Positions 43,737 to 52,389 of a DNA stretch of 64,000 nt are shown one piece after another (the first letter of the stretch is position 1; every line of letters begins with the position of its first letter). Made by a program: the position numbers and the translations under genes. The notes beneath the pieces were generated by a model. It had not been told where the DNA came from. It made no database searches and saw only the letters and a program-made list of their open reading frames with translations. The DNA lies in NCBI RefSeq assembly GCF_963975345.1, contig NZ_CAXBGE010000007.1:124001-188000 (forward strand), in the 5' to 3' direction. The stretch comes from Maricaulis sp963975345. Lineage in GTDB: Bacteria; Pseudomonadota; Alphaproteobacteria; Caulobacterales; Maricaulaceae.

Positions 43737-44357
43737 TTACAGTAACAATTCTTTTATGCGGCAGCGCAGCAATGGGAGAATTTTTGCCGCAAACCAGGGG
43801 TTTTTGCGCAACCAGGCACTATTCCGCCAAGACGGGTGCGGTAGGGGGAGATAATCTGGCCCGAAGCTGGCAGCATCGCGCACTGTATCGGTCATGGTTT
43901 TTCGCATCTGCGAACCAAGATAAAAGCGTTGAGCGTACATCCCGACGAGCAAGGTGAGCCTCACCTTGCCCAATTGCTCGGTCAGTTTTCGCTGCCAAAG
44001 CGGGGCGCATTCCTTGCGTGGTGGCAGATCCGACCCCGCCGCATCGAGGCCGGGAAAGCAAAAGCCCATCGGCACGATGGCGATTTTGGCGGCGTCGTAG
44101 AACTCCGCCTCATCAACCCCCATCCAGTCACGCAACCGGTCGCCGGACGGGTCGGTAAACGGCCGGCCCGAGGCATGCACACGCGTGCCCGGCGCTTGGC
44201 CGACGATCAGAATCTTGGCGCTGGAGGACGCCTGCACAATCGGGCGCGGCTCATGCGGCATGAAGGGCGCGCAGACACGGCAGGCCCGGATGTCGCTCAG
44301 AAGTTGATCGAAATCAGACCCGGCCAATCCGATAGACCCCTTTGAAGGTCTCGGCAT
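43737..44357 (-). CDS. Uracil-DNA glycosylase superfamily protein
   Basis: 206 residues. DIRACRVCAPFMP, then IVGQAPGTRVHASGRPFTD (equivalent of the motif A GEAPG) and the C-terminal LPHPSWRNSAWLRKNPWF (motif B HPSxxN) identify the superfamily. Only one Cys pair is evident at the N-terminus, so the four-Cys Fe-S cluster of family 4/5 enzymes does not seem complete, and motif A lacks the usual acidic residue after GQAPG. Uracil removal is therefore uncertain. A TTG at 44327 would reduce the 44-bp overlap with the DUF3253 gene and is a possible alternative start. Confidence 0.8.
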   Translation of the reverse strand: MPRPSKGSIGLAGSDFDQLLSDIRACRVCAPFMPHEPRPIVQASSSAKILIVGQAPGTRVHASGRPFTDPSGDRLRDWMGVDEAEFYDAAKIAIVPMGFCFPGLDAAGSDLPPRKECAPLWQRKLTEQLGKVRLTLLVGMYAQRFYLGSQMRKTMTDTVRDAASFGPDYLPLPHPSWRNSAWLRKNPWFAAKILPLLRCRIKELLL

Positions 44358-44571
44358 CTGTCACTGGCTTACCCTTGCGCAAGATCGCCACTTGGCCCTT
44401 TTGCATCAAGCGGATCGCGGCCTGGCGGACATGGCCGAAGCGCTTGTGCCAATTGTCCGGATCGGCGGCGCGCGCGACATCCTCCGGGGCGATGGAACGC
44501 CCCTCGGGAGCGGCTTTCACCAATTGCAGGATAACGGCTTCGATTGGGTCGTCGGATGATGTATCGGTCAT
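44314..44571 (-). CDS. DUF3253 domain-containing protein
   Basis: 85 residues, a small winged-helix-like fold of the DUF3253 family: DPIEAVILQLVKAAPEGRSI, PEDVARAADPDNWHKRFGHV, then RQAAIRLMQKGQVAILRKGK and ETFKGVYRIGR. Members often neighbour nucleic-acid or redox genes, but function is unknown. It overlaps the UDG-superfamily gene and is probably co-translated with it. The start is 45 bp from the divergent acyltransferase start. Confidence 0.85.
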   Translation of the reverse strand: MTDTSSDDPIEAVILQLVKAAPEGRSIAPEDVARAADPDNWHKRFGHVRQAAIRLMQKGQVAILRKGKPVTDAETFKGVYRIGRV

Positions 44572-44615
44572 GGGCGATATCTATTCCAGCTTGCCCCGCG
44601 TTACCAGAGGCTGCC

Positions 44616-45338
44616 ATGCGCCGCGATCACCGCCCCTATTGGATGCACCGGCTCTGGGAGCGTTATGAGAACGCCTGGACGCGGCATTTCCTGGAACCGC
44701 ATTTCGAGGCCCTAGGCAGCGATCCGAAGATCGTACGGCCTTGGCATGTCGAAGTTTTCGGTCCGAACATTGAGGCTGGCGACAAGCTGCACATCGTCGC
44801 CAGCGCTGCCGATCCGGTCCGCCTCACCGTCTGGTCACCGCAGGACCAGCAAGGCCGCATCACGATTGGTGACGGTGTTTTCATGGCCGGTGGCACCCGG
44901 CTATTGGCGGCCGGTTCAATCGAGATCGGCGATGCCTGCCTGATTGCCCGCGAAGCCGTGATCACCGATTGCGACTGGCATTCCCTCTATGACCGCGTCG
45001 ACCCGGCTCCGCCCTCCAAACCCGTCAAGCTGGGCAAGAATGTCTGGATCGGCGATGGCGCCTTCATCGGCAAAGGTGTGACAATCGGCGACCACGCCGT
45101 GATCGGTGCCCGCGCGGTCATCACCAAGGATGTCGACGCGTATGCGGTGATGGTCGGCAATCCGGCACGCCTCGTCAAACGCCTCGATCCCGACCTGCCG
45201 ATGAAGACAAGGCTCGACCTGCTGGGCGATCTCGCCGGCCTCGAAACCTTCATGGAAAACGCTTATCGCGACGCGTTAAAGGACAATTCGACCACCGGCT
45301 GGCTGAGCTCAAAATTCTGGCCCCGACGCGGCGACTAA
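44616..45338 (+). CDS. Hexapeptide-repeat (left-handed beta-helix) acyltransferase
   Basis: 240 residues. The first 75 are a helical and beta lead-in (RPYWMHRLWERYENAWTRHF), then hexapeptide repeats: GRITIGDGVFMAGGTRLLAA, IEIGDACLIAREAVITD, and KLGKNVWIGDGAFIGKGVTI with GDHAVIGARAVITKDV, followed by the usual MVGNPARLVKRL. DWHSLYDR contains the likely catalytic His. It is a soluble O- or N-acetyltransferase type enzyme; the acceptor (a sugar or polysaccharide precursor) is unknown. It overlaps the convergent nucleoside transporter gene by 4 bp. Confidence 0.87.
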   Translation: MRRDHRPYWMHRLWERYENAWTRHFLEPHFEALGSDPKIVRPWHVEVFGPNIEAGDKLHIVASAADPVRLTVWSPQDQQGRITIGDGVFMAGGTRLLAAGSIEIGDACLIAREAVITDCDWHSLYDRVDPAPPSKPVKLGKNVWIGDGAFIGKGVTIGDHAVIGARAVITKDVDAYAVMVGNPARLVKRLDPDLPMKTRLDLLGDLAGLETFMENAYRDALKDNSTTGWLSSKFWPRRGD

Positions 45339-46624
45339 TTACCGAACAGGCTCATCGGGAAGACGCCAATTGCGGCACCGGTCATCAAGGTCGCCAGCGT
45401 GCCGGAGATCAGTGCCTTGGGCGCCAGGGTGAGGATGTCCTCGCGCCGTGTTGGTGCAATGGCCACCAGGCCACCGGTCAATATCCCGACACTGGCGAAA
45501 TTGGCGAAGCCGCACAGGGCATAGGTCATGATCAGGTTGGAGCGCGGGCTGAGCGCATCGCCCAGCCGCGCCAATTGGTCATAGGCATAGACTTCGTTCA
45601 GCGCCGTCTTCAACCCCATCAAGGAACCAGCAGTCGTCGCCTCGCGCCAGGGAATGCCGGCCAGCCAGACGATGGGCGCAAACAGCCAGCCCAGGATGCG
45701 GTTGGCGCTGAGCGGTTCGCCGAACACGTCCGGCAGCAATCCCAGCAGGACATTGGCCAGCGCCACCAGAGCGGTGAAGACCAGAAGCATAAAAATGATG
45801 TTGAAATAGAGCCGCATCCCGTCGGAGACGCCGGTCGTCAATGCATCCATCGAGGAATTGTAGATCGGCGCAGGAATTCGCTCCTTCTCCGCCGCTTTTT
45901 CCAACGCTGCCGCATCGGGGTCGGCCGGCATCATCAGCCGCGCCAGCAGCACCGCCGCTGGCACCGAAATCAGTGAGGCGGTGAAGATATGCCCGGCTGC
46001 ATTCTCGATCACGCCGGTCAGCTGACTGACATAAAGCGCCATCACCGAGCCGGCGACGGTGGCAAAGCCGACCGTCATGATCAGGAAGAGGTCCGGCTTG
46101 CTCATCTCAGGCAAGCGTGGCCGGATTAGAACCGGGCTTTCCGTCATGCCGAGAAAAATGTTCGCCGCAGCACCGAGGCTGGCAGCACCCGACAGGTTGA
46201 GCAGACGGCGAAACGCATAAGCAAAACCTTTCACCAAGAGTTCGAGAATGCGCCAGCGCCACAACAGGGCCGAGAGCGCCGACAGCACGATCACCATCGG
46301 TAGCGCCTGGAAGGCAAACAGGAAGAGGCTGCCGCCCTCCGGATCAACGAGGAATGGTGAAGGCGCACCCGACAGATAGCCGAACACGAATTGCGCGCCC
46401 TCATTGGTCACCTCCTGCAGCACCACGACGACACCCGTCAGCGATTGCAGGAAGGCCCGAAACGGCGCGACCGAGTAGAGCAGCCAGGCGATCAGCAATT
46501 GCAAGCTGATCGCACCGAGCAGCAACATGACGGGAAAGCGCTTGCGCGGCCCCATGGCCCAAGCCAAGCCCGCGAAAATGAACAGGCCCGCAAAACTGCG
46601 CAATTGCAGCGTCATGTCTTCCAT
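45335..46624 (-). CDS. Concentrative nucleoside transporter (CNT/NupC family)
   Basis: 429-residue inner membrane protein with about ten hydrophobic segments. GAASLGAAANIFLGMTESPVLI is the CNT substrate-binding hairpin signature, and the helix with EMSKPDLFLIMTVGFATVAGSV plus the late LMGLKTALNEVYAYDQL match the nucleoside-binding and gate regions. It should import nucleosides with H+ or Na+. The ATG at 46624 (MEDMTLQLRSF) is chosen; the 26 codons upstream are Cys/Arg-rich and not transporter-like. Confidence 0.92.
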   Translation of the reverse strand: MEDMTLQLRSFAGLFIFAGLAWAMGPRKRFPVMLLLGAISLQLLIAWLLYSVAPFRAFLQSLTGVVVVLQEVTNEGAQFVFGYLSGAPSPFLVDPEGGSLFLFAFQALPMVIVLSALSALLWRWRILELLVKGFAYAFRRLLNLSGAASLGAAANIFLGMTESPVLIRPRLPEMSKPDLFLIMTVGFATVAGSVMALYVSQLTGVIENAAGHIFTASLISVPAAVLLARLMMPADPDAAALEKAAEKERIPAPIYNSSMDALTTGVSDGMRLYFNIIFMLLVFTALVALANVLLGLLPDVFGEPLSANRILGWLFAPIVWLAGIPWREATTAGSLMGLKTALNEVYAYDQLARLGDALSPRSNLIMTYALCGFANFASVGILTGGLVAIAPTRREDILTLAPKALISGTLATLMTGAAIGVFPMSLFGN

Positions 46625-46722
46625 ATCGTCCCCCCCGGAAAAGCGCTGCGGCACCCTATTCCGCCCGCCCGCGCAGCTGCAAGCACTTGCCTCAACGCCC
46701 ACAGCGCGAAATGCTGGCGCCC

Positions 46723-46935
46723 ATGAGCCCTGCCCCGATCAAAACGCCTTGTGTCAAAGTCTGCTTCGTCGATCCGGCGGATGGGATTTGCGTCGGTTGT
46801 TTCCGGACCATGGACGAGCTCGGCCTGTGGACGAAATATTCCGACGCCGAGCGCGAGGCGATCTTGGCCGCTCTGCCCCGGCGCGAAGCGGCCTATGCCG
46901 ACCGCCACAGCCGCGCAAAGGGCTCCAAGTCTTGA
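46723..46935 (+). CDS. DUF1289 domain-containing protein
   Basis: 70 residues with the family's Cys pattern: TPCVKVCFVDPADG, then ICVGCFRTMDELGLW and YSDAEREAILAALPRREA. The four cysteines suggest a small Fe-S or zinc protein; no function is established. The ATG at 46723 is the normal start; earlier ATGs at 46687 and 46711 are in frame. The stop overlaps the start of the next gene (TTGA). Confidence 0.87.
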   Translation: MSPAPIKTPCVKVCFVDPADGICVGCFRTMDELGLWTKYSDAEREAILAALPRREAAYADRHSRAKGSKS

Positions 46936-47621
46936 AGCGCTGGTTGCCCCATCTTGCTCTGGCCGCCTTGGTCACGGCCGCCGTGCTGCTGGCGATGCGC
47001 TATGCTGCGCCGGGCAGTCTCGGCCAGGGTGATACGGCCATGCGTCTGGTGCAGGCGGTCGGCCTCGTCGTGCTGATCTCCGGCGGGCTCGTCAGCGCCA
47101 TCGCGACACGCCCCGGCCACGCCATACGCGACCTCGCCATCTGGATCGGCATCGGCATGGTTTTGCTGGCCGGCTATTCCCTGCGCGAGGATTTCGCGAC
47201 AATTGGTGCACGGATGGCCGGCAATCTCGTCCCCGCACGAGCCCAAGGCGAGACCGGCGGTGCCCAAACGATCCGCCGCAATGCCGACGGGCATTTCTAC
47301 ATTGTCGCGGAAATCGATGGTCGCCCGGTCCTGTTCCTTGTGGACACCGGCGCCTCGACGGTCGCGCTGAACCGCGCCGATGCCGAACGCGCCGGCATCG
47401 ACACCGCCGCCTTGCGCTTCAACCAGCCGGTCCAGACAGCGGCCGGGACATCCTCGGCGGCCGGCGTGCGCTTGCGCTCGCTGCGGCTCGGCGATCTTGA
47501 ACTGAGTGATGTCGATGCGATGGTGATGATTGACGGCTCGCAATCCCTGTTGGGGATGTCGGCGCTCAATCGCCTGTCGGGCGTCGAAATTCGCGGCGAC
47601 GAGCTGGTGCTGCGGCCCTAG
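46932..47621 (+). CDS. Membrane-anchored retropepsin-like aspartic protease (TIGR02281)
   Basis: 229 residues. Two or three hydrophobic segments occupy about residues 5-85, then a soluble domain: HFYIVAEIDGRPVLFLVDTG with DTGAS as the active-site motif, VALNRADAERAGID, and SLLGMSALNRLSGVEIRGDE. One DTG per chain means a dimeric retropepsin-like protease of the clan AA family frequent in alphaproteobacteria. Substrates unknown. A TTG at 46932 overlapping the DUF1289 stop is taken as the start, since the frame upstream is a shadow of DUF1289. Confidence 0.85.
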   Translation: MKRWLPHLALAALVTAAVLLAMRYAAPGSLGQGDTAMRLVQAVGLVVLISGGLVSAIATRPGHAIRDLAIWIGIGMVLLAGYSLREDFATIGARMAGNLVPARAQGETGGAQTIRRNADGHFYIVAEIDGRPVLFLVDTGASTVALNRADAERAGIDTAALRFNQPVQTAAGTSSAAGVRLRSLRLGDLELSDVDAMVMIDGSQSLLGMSALNRLSGVEIRGDELVLRP

Positions 47622-47622
47622 A

Positions 47623-48441
47623 CTACCCGCCCAGCACGGCTTCCTTCAGCAGCATGCCGCCGACAACCACCAGGCCGATCGCGAAGGCTCGCTTCAGCGT
47701 CGCCGCCGGCAGATCATGAGCCAGCCGCGCCCCGATCGGTGCAACGAAGAAGGCCGATCCCGCGAGCAGGAAAAAGGCGGGCAGATTCACATAGCCCAGC
47801 GAATAAGGCACGATGTTGGAGCCCCAGCCATTGGCGATATAGCCGATCGCGCCCGGCAGACCGATGGCGACACCAAAACCGGCTGCCGTCGCGACCGCCT
47901 TATGGATCGACTTGCCGCACAACGTCATCAGGGTAACGCCGAACACGCCGCCGCCAATCCCCATCATCGCCGACATGATGCCGATCAGTCCGGCCAACCC
48001 GACCCGGGCCGCGCCACCGGGCAGATCATCGCGCAGCTTCCAGTCGAGACGTCCGAAGAAGAATTGCACTGACAGCAACAGCGCCATGCCGCCGAACAGG
48101 CCCGTCAACACCCGTCCGGGGACATGGTTTGCGATCACCGAGCCGAGCAGCGTGCCGGCGACGATCCACGGTCCCCAGCTGCGCAACACCTGAAAATCCA
48201 CCGCGCCATGCTTGGCATGGGCTGCGACGCTGCGCATTGAGGTCGCGACGATCACGGACAGTGAGGTGCCGACCGCGACATGCATCAGCTTGTCGTCCTG
48301 ATAGCCCAGCGCCGAGAGGGCGAAATACATCGCCGGCACCATGACGACGCCGCCGCCAATCCCGAACAGACCCGCCACGAGGCCCGCGAAAGCACCGGTT
48401 ACCGCCATGGCTGCGACGAGCAAAAGGATATCCGTCATCAC
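47623..48441 (-). CDS. TauE/SafE-family membrane transporter
   Basis: 272 residues with seven or eight hydrophobic helices. The paired glycine motifs GLVAGLFGIGGGVVMVPAMY (first half) and GIMSAMMGIGGGVFGVTLM (second half) are the hallmark of the family, which moves sulfonates, sulfite or related organic anions across the inner membrane. The first ATG at 48441 overlaps the dusA stop; the next codon is also ATG. It converges with the aspartic protease gene. Confidence 0.9.
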   Translation of the reverse strand: MMTDILLLVAAMAVTGAFAGLVAGLFGIGGGVVMVPAMYFALSALGYQDDKLMHVAVGTSLSVIVATSMRSVAAHAKHGAVDFQVLRSWGPWIVAGTLLGSVIANHVPGRVLTGLFGGMALLLSVQFFFGRLDWKLRDDLPGGAARVGLAGLIGIMSAMMGIGGGVFGVTLMTLCGKSIHKAVATAAGFGVAIGLPGAIGYIANGWGSNIVPYSLGYVNLPAFFLLAGSAFFVAPIGARLAHDLPAATLKRAFAIGLVVVGGMLLKEAVLGG

Positions 48442-49433
48442 GCAGCCTCATCCTGGTGCGGGACAGCGGCGCTAGCCTCGTCGAGCACGTCGAGGTCAGC
48501 GCCGGGGCGCCCAGCCTTCTCCGACAGGATGCGCCGCCATTGCCGCGCCCCTGGCAAGCCCTGAAACAGGCCCAGCACGTGCCGGGTCATGGAGTGGAGC
48601 GACACGCCCTCGTCCAGCCGGGCCTGCATATAAGGGTAATAGGCGAGCAAGGCGTCGTGACGGGTGGCGACCGGATCACTGGCATCAAAAACCCGCGAAT
48701 CGACCCGCGCCAAAACCCAAGGGTCGTGATAGGCCGCGCGGCCGATCATCGCCCCATCCAGTCCGTCACTCTCGGCAAGCGCTTGGTCGAGCGTTTCGAG
48801 CCCACCATTGAGGATAATCTCAAGGTCGGGCCGGCGCTGCTTCAGACGGCGTACCAGACCATAATCGAGCGGCGGGACGGTGCGGTTCTCTTTCGGGCTC
48901 AGGCCCTTGAGCCAGGCTTTGCGGGCGTGGACGGCAAAACTCGTCACCCCGGCCGCAGCCACCACATCGACAAAGTCAAACAAAGCCGTCTGCGGATCCT
49001 GATCATCAACACCGATCCGACACTTGACCGTCACCGGAATTGCGACAGCGTCCTGCATCGCCTTGACGCAATCGGCGACCAAGGCCGGCTCTTGCATCAG
49101 GCAGGCACCGAACCGTCCAGACTGCACCCGGTCTGACGGACAACCAATATTCAGATTGATCTCGGCATAACCAAAATCAGCCCCGATCCGTGCCGCCCGG
49201 ACCAAATCCGTCGGCTCCGAGCCGCCAAGCTGCAGCGCGACCGGATGCTCAACCGGATCGAAGCCGATAATCCGCTCCGGATCGCCATGGATCAGCGCCT
49301 TGTCGACGGCCATCTCCGTGTACAGCAAGGCATGCCGACTGAGGACACGGTGAAACGCCCGGCAATGCCGGTCAGTCCAGTCCATCATCGGTGCCACACT
49401 GAGGCGGCGATCAGGAATTCGATCAAGGCTCAT
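48438..49433 (-). CDS. dusA: tRNA-dihydrouridine(20/20a) synthase DusA
   Basis: 331-residue FMN enzyme reducing uridines in the tRNA D-loop. RRLSVAPMMDWTDRHCR is the DusA start, INLNIGCPSDRVQSGRFGAC contains the catalytic Cys (the last one), and IPVTVKCRIGVDDQDP, SFAVHARKAWLKGLSPKENR and ILNGGLETLDQAL complete the TIM barrel and FMN-phosphate site. Overlaps the TauE/SafE gene by 4 bp. Divergent from the hypothetical gene at 49567. Confidence 0.95.
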   Translation of the reverse strand: MSLDRIPDRRLSVAPMMDWTDRHCRAFHRVLSRHALLYTEMAVDKALIHGDPERIIGFDPVEHPVALQLGGSEPTDLVRAARIGADFGYAEINLNIGCPSDRVQSGRFGACLMQEPALVADCVKAMQDAVAIPVTVKCRIGVDDQDPQTALFDFVDVVAAAGVTSFAVHARKAWLKGLSPKENRTVPPLDYGLVRRLKQRRPDLEIILNGGLETLDQALAESDGLDGAMIGRAAYHDPWVLARVDSRVFDASDPVATRHDALLAYYPYMQARLDEGVSLHSMTRHVLGLFQGLPGARQWRRILSEKAGRPGADLDVLDEASAAVPHQDEAA

Positions 49434-49566
49434 GCCGCCACATAGCGCGCAGCCGCCCGGACGGCAATTTATGTCCGCTGCCCCGCCGACAACCGCTCAA
49501 ATGCCACCGATCAGATTTACACCGTTTCAACCCGGATGTGCTTGATTGAACCGTCTGGAGGGACGC

Positions 49567-50118
49567 ATGGCGAAAGCACTCTTTCACAAGCATCAACGCG
49601 TTTACGTCGCGCCAGTCGGCACTTGGGCGATTGTCGAGCACGTGAAACCCCATTGGGTGAAGGATGTCGAGGAACCGGTCCGGATCTATTATGATTGCGG
49701 ATTGGGGCGCGATTTCACCACCCATGAGCTGGCAGCGGAACAGGTCGATAGCGTCGAAGTTGGCAATTGGCGCGTGCTACGGGCAAAAAACAAATGGCAG
49801 TCCGTTGAAGAATGCAGCCGGCACCCCTTCCCCGGAACCTTCCCTGTCGTCGTGACCGATCCCAAGGATTGGGGCGGCTGGCGCGTGCCCGCGGCAGAAT
49901 ATGACCGCGACCCGTCCCGGATCGAAGCCCAAGCCCGTCTACTCACCCACAGTCCGAGCCTGCTCGAACTGGCCGAGAAATTGGTCCAGCTGGCATCGGA
50001 TGAGAGCGAGCTGCCAGAATCTGTGACGACATTGGCGCGCCGGGCCAGCGAAATCGTCCGCGAAATCGGAACCAAGCCCGAAGCTGCCACCACAGCTCAC
50101 ACCGTCCGCGCAGCCTGA
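49567..50118 (+). CDS. Conserved-type hypothetical protein
   Basis: 183 residues, soluble. The N-terminal half is beta-rich (RVYVAPVGTWAIVEHVKPHW, VRIYYDCGLGRDFTTHEL, VGNWRVLRAKNKWQS), which looks like a small beta-barrel or RNA/ligand-binding fold. The C-terminal half is helical (LLELAEKLVQLASDESELPE). GGAGGGACGC directly before the ATG at 49567 is the strongest ribosome binding site in this part of the window and fixes the start. No function is known to me. It is followed by the EAL gene on the same strand, 77 bp away. Confidence 0.8.
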   Translation: MAKALFHKHQRVYVAPVGTWAIVEHVKPHWVKDVEEPVRIYYDCGLGRDFTTHELAAEQVDSVEVGNWRVLRAKNKWQSVEECSRHPFPGTFPVVVTDPKDWGGWRVPAAEYDRDPSRIEAQARLLTHSPSLLELAEKLVQLASDESELPESVTTLARRASEIVREIGTKPEAATTAHTVRAA

Positions 50119-50132
50119 ACACGCGGCAAGCC

Positions 50133-50148
50133 TTAACGCGACCCTAAC
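50133..50148. promoter_or_regulatory. CtrA-like box upstream of the EAL gene
   Basis: TTAA (50133-50136), seven bases, CTAAC (50144-50148): one mismatch from TTAA-N7-TTAAC. It lies 48 bp before the EAL gene start. Confidence 0.4.
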
Positions 50149-50195
50149 GATTTTGTTACAAGTCTGAACCAAGCTCATTTGGAACCAGTCTTGAC

Positions 50196-51761
50196 ATGTC
50201 GCTGATCGAACAACGAAACAGGTTTCTTTCCTTCGCCTTCGCGGCGGCGGATGTTCTGATCGAGACGGACTTGGAGGGGCTGACCTGTTATGCCGCCGGC
50301 GCAACGGCCACACTCGGCGAGCCCTCCATCGAAACAGTCGGAATCAACTTCGCTCAACGGCTTGACCGAACGTCCCGCCCGATCGTAACCGCATTGATGC
50401 GGGGCCTGAAACCGGGCCGTCGTGTCGGGCCGGTAAGGGTCGCGGTTGGTGGCCGGGAAGTGCAATTGAGCGCCTGGCTGCTGGGCGACGACGAGAAGAT
50501 ACGCTGGACGATGTCCTACGCAGCGTTGACTGCCCCGGCCGAGTTGGACCCACAAGCCTTTGCCCGTAACGCACAAAACGCCATTACCACGGCGCGCAAG
50601 TCTGGCGCCCCGATGGTGATGTCCGTGCTTCAGATCGACGGAATTGAGGATATCGACCGGCTGATCGGTGCTCAGCGCGCCGGCATGCTGCGTCAGGCCA
50701 TCGCCGCTGAATGCTCGATCACGGTCAGCGACGACGGCGTCGCCAAACAGGTCGACGCGGCTCGGACCGCCCTGATTCACCCGGCTTCAGCCGATCTGAA
50801 ATCCCTGCGCACCGATATCGAGGACTTGCTGCACGATAACGCGCTCAAGAATACGCGAGTCCGCATCGATTCCATCCCTGACGCGCCGGAACTTGAACCC
50901 GAAATTGCCATCCAGGCCTTCCTGCACGCCGTCAACATGGCCGCCGACAGCGCCAATGTCCTCGACGTTCAGAGCCTGCAAAAAGTTGCCGCCGAGATGA
51001 TGGAGGAAACGCGCAAGCGGATGAATGAGATCCGGGCGACCATCGCCGGCCGCGTCATTGAGCCGCATGCGCAGCCCATCGTCAATCTGGAGACCGGCAA
51101 GATCGAGCATTACGAGCTCTTGCTCCGCCTGCCCGGCGGCCAGCCCGTATCCGAAAGTGTCGACTTCGCAGAGAGCACCGGTCTGATCTATGAAATTGAT
51201 ATGGCAATGGTCGAGATCGGCGCCAATTTTCTGCGTGACGACTTCGACCGCCCGGCTCTCGCCGTCAACCTCTCCGGCAAATCACTGGAAAACCCGGCCT
51301 GGGGTAAGAAATTCCTGCAGGTGCTGGCCGATTTACGGATCGACCGCAGCCGTCTCCGGTTCGAACTGACCGAGACCGCGACGGTCAGAAACGTCAAGGC
51401 CGCCAACGCCGTCATCCAGAAAATCCGAGAACGGGGCCACAAGGTCTGCCTCGACGACTTTGGCGCCGGGGCCGCCGGTTTCCAGTATCTGCGGGACTTC
51501 CCGGCCGATATCGTCAAGATCGACGGCTCTTATGTTCGCCAGCCGCAACTGGGCGAACGCGACCTGGCCATCCTCAAGGGCATGGTCTCACTATGCCGCG
51601 AGCTCAAGGTCGATACGGTGGCTGAGATGATCGAAACCGAACAGCGTGCCAAGCAAATGCTGGCCCTCGGTGTCATCTACGGCCAGGGTTACTATTTCGG
51701 TAAGCCTATTCCGCTTAAGGTGCTCACTGACCCAAGACGGAAGCCTTCACGCGCTGCCTGA
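50196..51761 (+). CDS. EAL-domain protein with N-terminal sensory/degenerate GGDEF-like region
   Basis: 521 residues, no clear membrane segment. Residues 1-115 look PAS-like (AADVLIETDLEGLTCYAAGA). Residues about 120-270 resemble a worn GGDEF domain (MVMSVLQIDGIEDIDRLIGA, then ITVSDDGVAKQ) without GGDEF. From about residue 285 there is an EAL domain: ELLLR at 307-311 (EALLR equivalent), LAVNLSGKSL, FELTETATV, CLDDFGAGAAGFQYL, IVKIDG, VAEMIETEQ and GQGYYFGKP. The residues needed for metal binding and c-di-GMP hydrolysis appear to be present, so it may be an active phosphodiesterase. It is followed by a receiver protein and a PleC-like kinase. Confidence 0.88.
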   Translation: MSLIEQRNRFLSFAFAAADVLIETDLEGLTCYAAGATATLGEPSIETVGINFAQRLDRTSRPIVTALMRGLKPGRRVGPVRVAVGGREVQLSAWLLGDDEKIRWTMSYAALTAPAELDPQAFARNAQNAITTARKSGAPMVMSVLQIDGIEDIDRLIGAQRAGMLRQAIAAECSITVSDDGVAKQVDAARTALIHPASADLKSLRTDIEDLLHDNALKNTRVRIDSIPDAPELEPEIAIQAFLHAVNMAADSANVLDVQSLQKVAAEMMEETRKRMNEIRATIAGRVIEPHAQPIVNLETGKIEHYELLLRLPGGQPVSESVDFAESTGLIYEIDMAMVEIGANFLRDDFDRPALAVNLSGKSLENPAWGKKFLQVLADLRIDRSRLRFELTETATVRNVKAANAVIQKIRERGHKVCLDDFGAGAAGFQYLRDFPADIVKIDGSYVRQPQLGERDLAILKGMVSLCRELKVDTVAEMIETEQRAKQMLALGVIYGQGYYFGKPIPLKVLTDPRRKPSRAA

Positions 51762-51779
51762 CACGATTATAGGTAGATC

Positions 51780-52328
51780 ATGGCCGTTGATCTGAGCCGA
51801 CTAAAAGTTCTCATTGTTGATGATAACAGCTATATGCTGACCATTCTGCGTACCCTGATGCACGGGTTCGGGATCAAGACGATCTATGAATCGCGTGATC
51901 CCGCTGAAGCTTTCGATACTGTGCGCTCGGACGCCGTCGATCTCATCGTCACCGATTATCAAATGGACATCCTTGACGGGCTCGACTTCGTACGTTTGGT
52001 CCGCACTGCCGACGACAGTCCCAACCCGCTGATCCCGATCATCATGCTGAGCGCTTATTCGGAGCGAAGCCGGGTGCAGAGAGCGCGCGATGCCGGCGTC
52101 ACCGAATTCTGCTGCAAGCCGATCACCGCCCGCGATATGTTCGCCAAAATCGTCTCGGTGGTTAACACACCGCGGCCCTTCATTCGCAACAAATCATATT
52201 TTGGGCCCGATCGGCGGCGCCAAGGGCCCGAGGAGCGCGTCTACCATGGCGAAGAACGTCGCGCCGGAGCCAAAGCCGCTGCCGCTGCCGACGAAGGCGC
52301 TGACAAGGGAAGCGTGGACGCGGCGTGA
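51780..52328 (+). CDS. Single-receiver response regulator with C-terminal tail
   Basis: 182 residues. A CheY-type receiver fills residues 8-130: acidic pair Asp14-Asp15 in LIVDDNSYM, phosphoacceptor Asp59 in IVTDYQMD, Ser91 as the Thr/Ser switch and Lys113 in CCKPI. A roughly 50-residue disordered tail (FIRNKSYFGPDRRRQGPEER, then Ala/Gly/Lys-rich) follows; the FGPDRRR phrase is common in stand-alone receivers of alphaproteobacterial signalling loci. There is no output domain, so it should act through protein contacts. It lies 18 bp after the EAL gene and 61 bp before a histidine kinase gene. Confidence 0.9.
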   Translation: MAVDLSRLKVLIVDDNSYMLTILRTLMHGFGIKTIYESRDPAEAFDTVRSDAVDLIVTDYQMDILDGLDFVRLVRTADDSPNPLIPIIMLSAYSERSRVQRARDAGVTEFCCKPITARDMFAKIVSVVNTPRPFIRNKSYFGPDRRRQGPEERVYHGEERRAGAKAAAAADEGADKGSVDAA

Positions 52329-52389
52329 ATGCCCGTACGCAATGGATCGGCAGTCGACAGGACTGGCGAACGCACCGTAGTTTAGCGCC

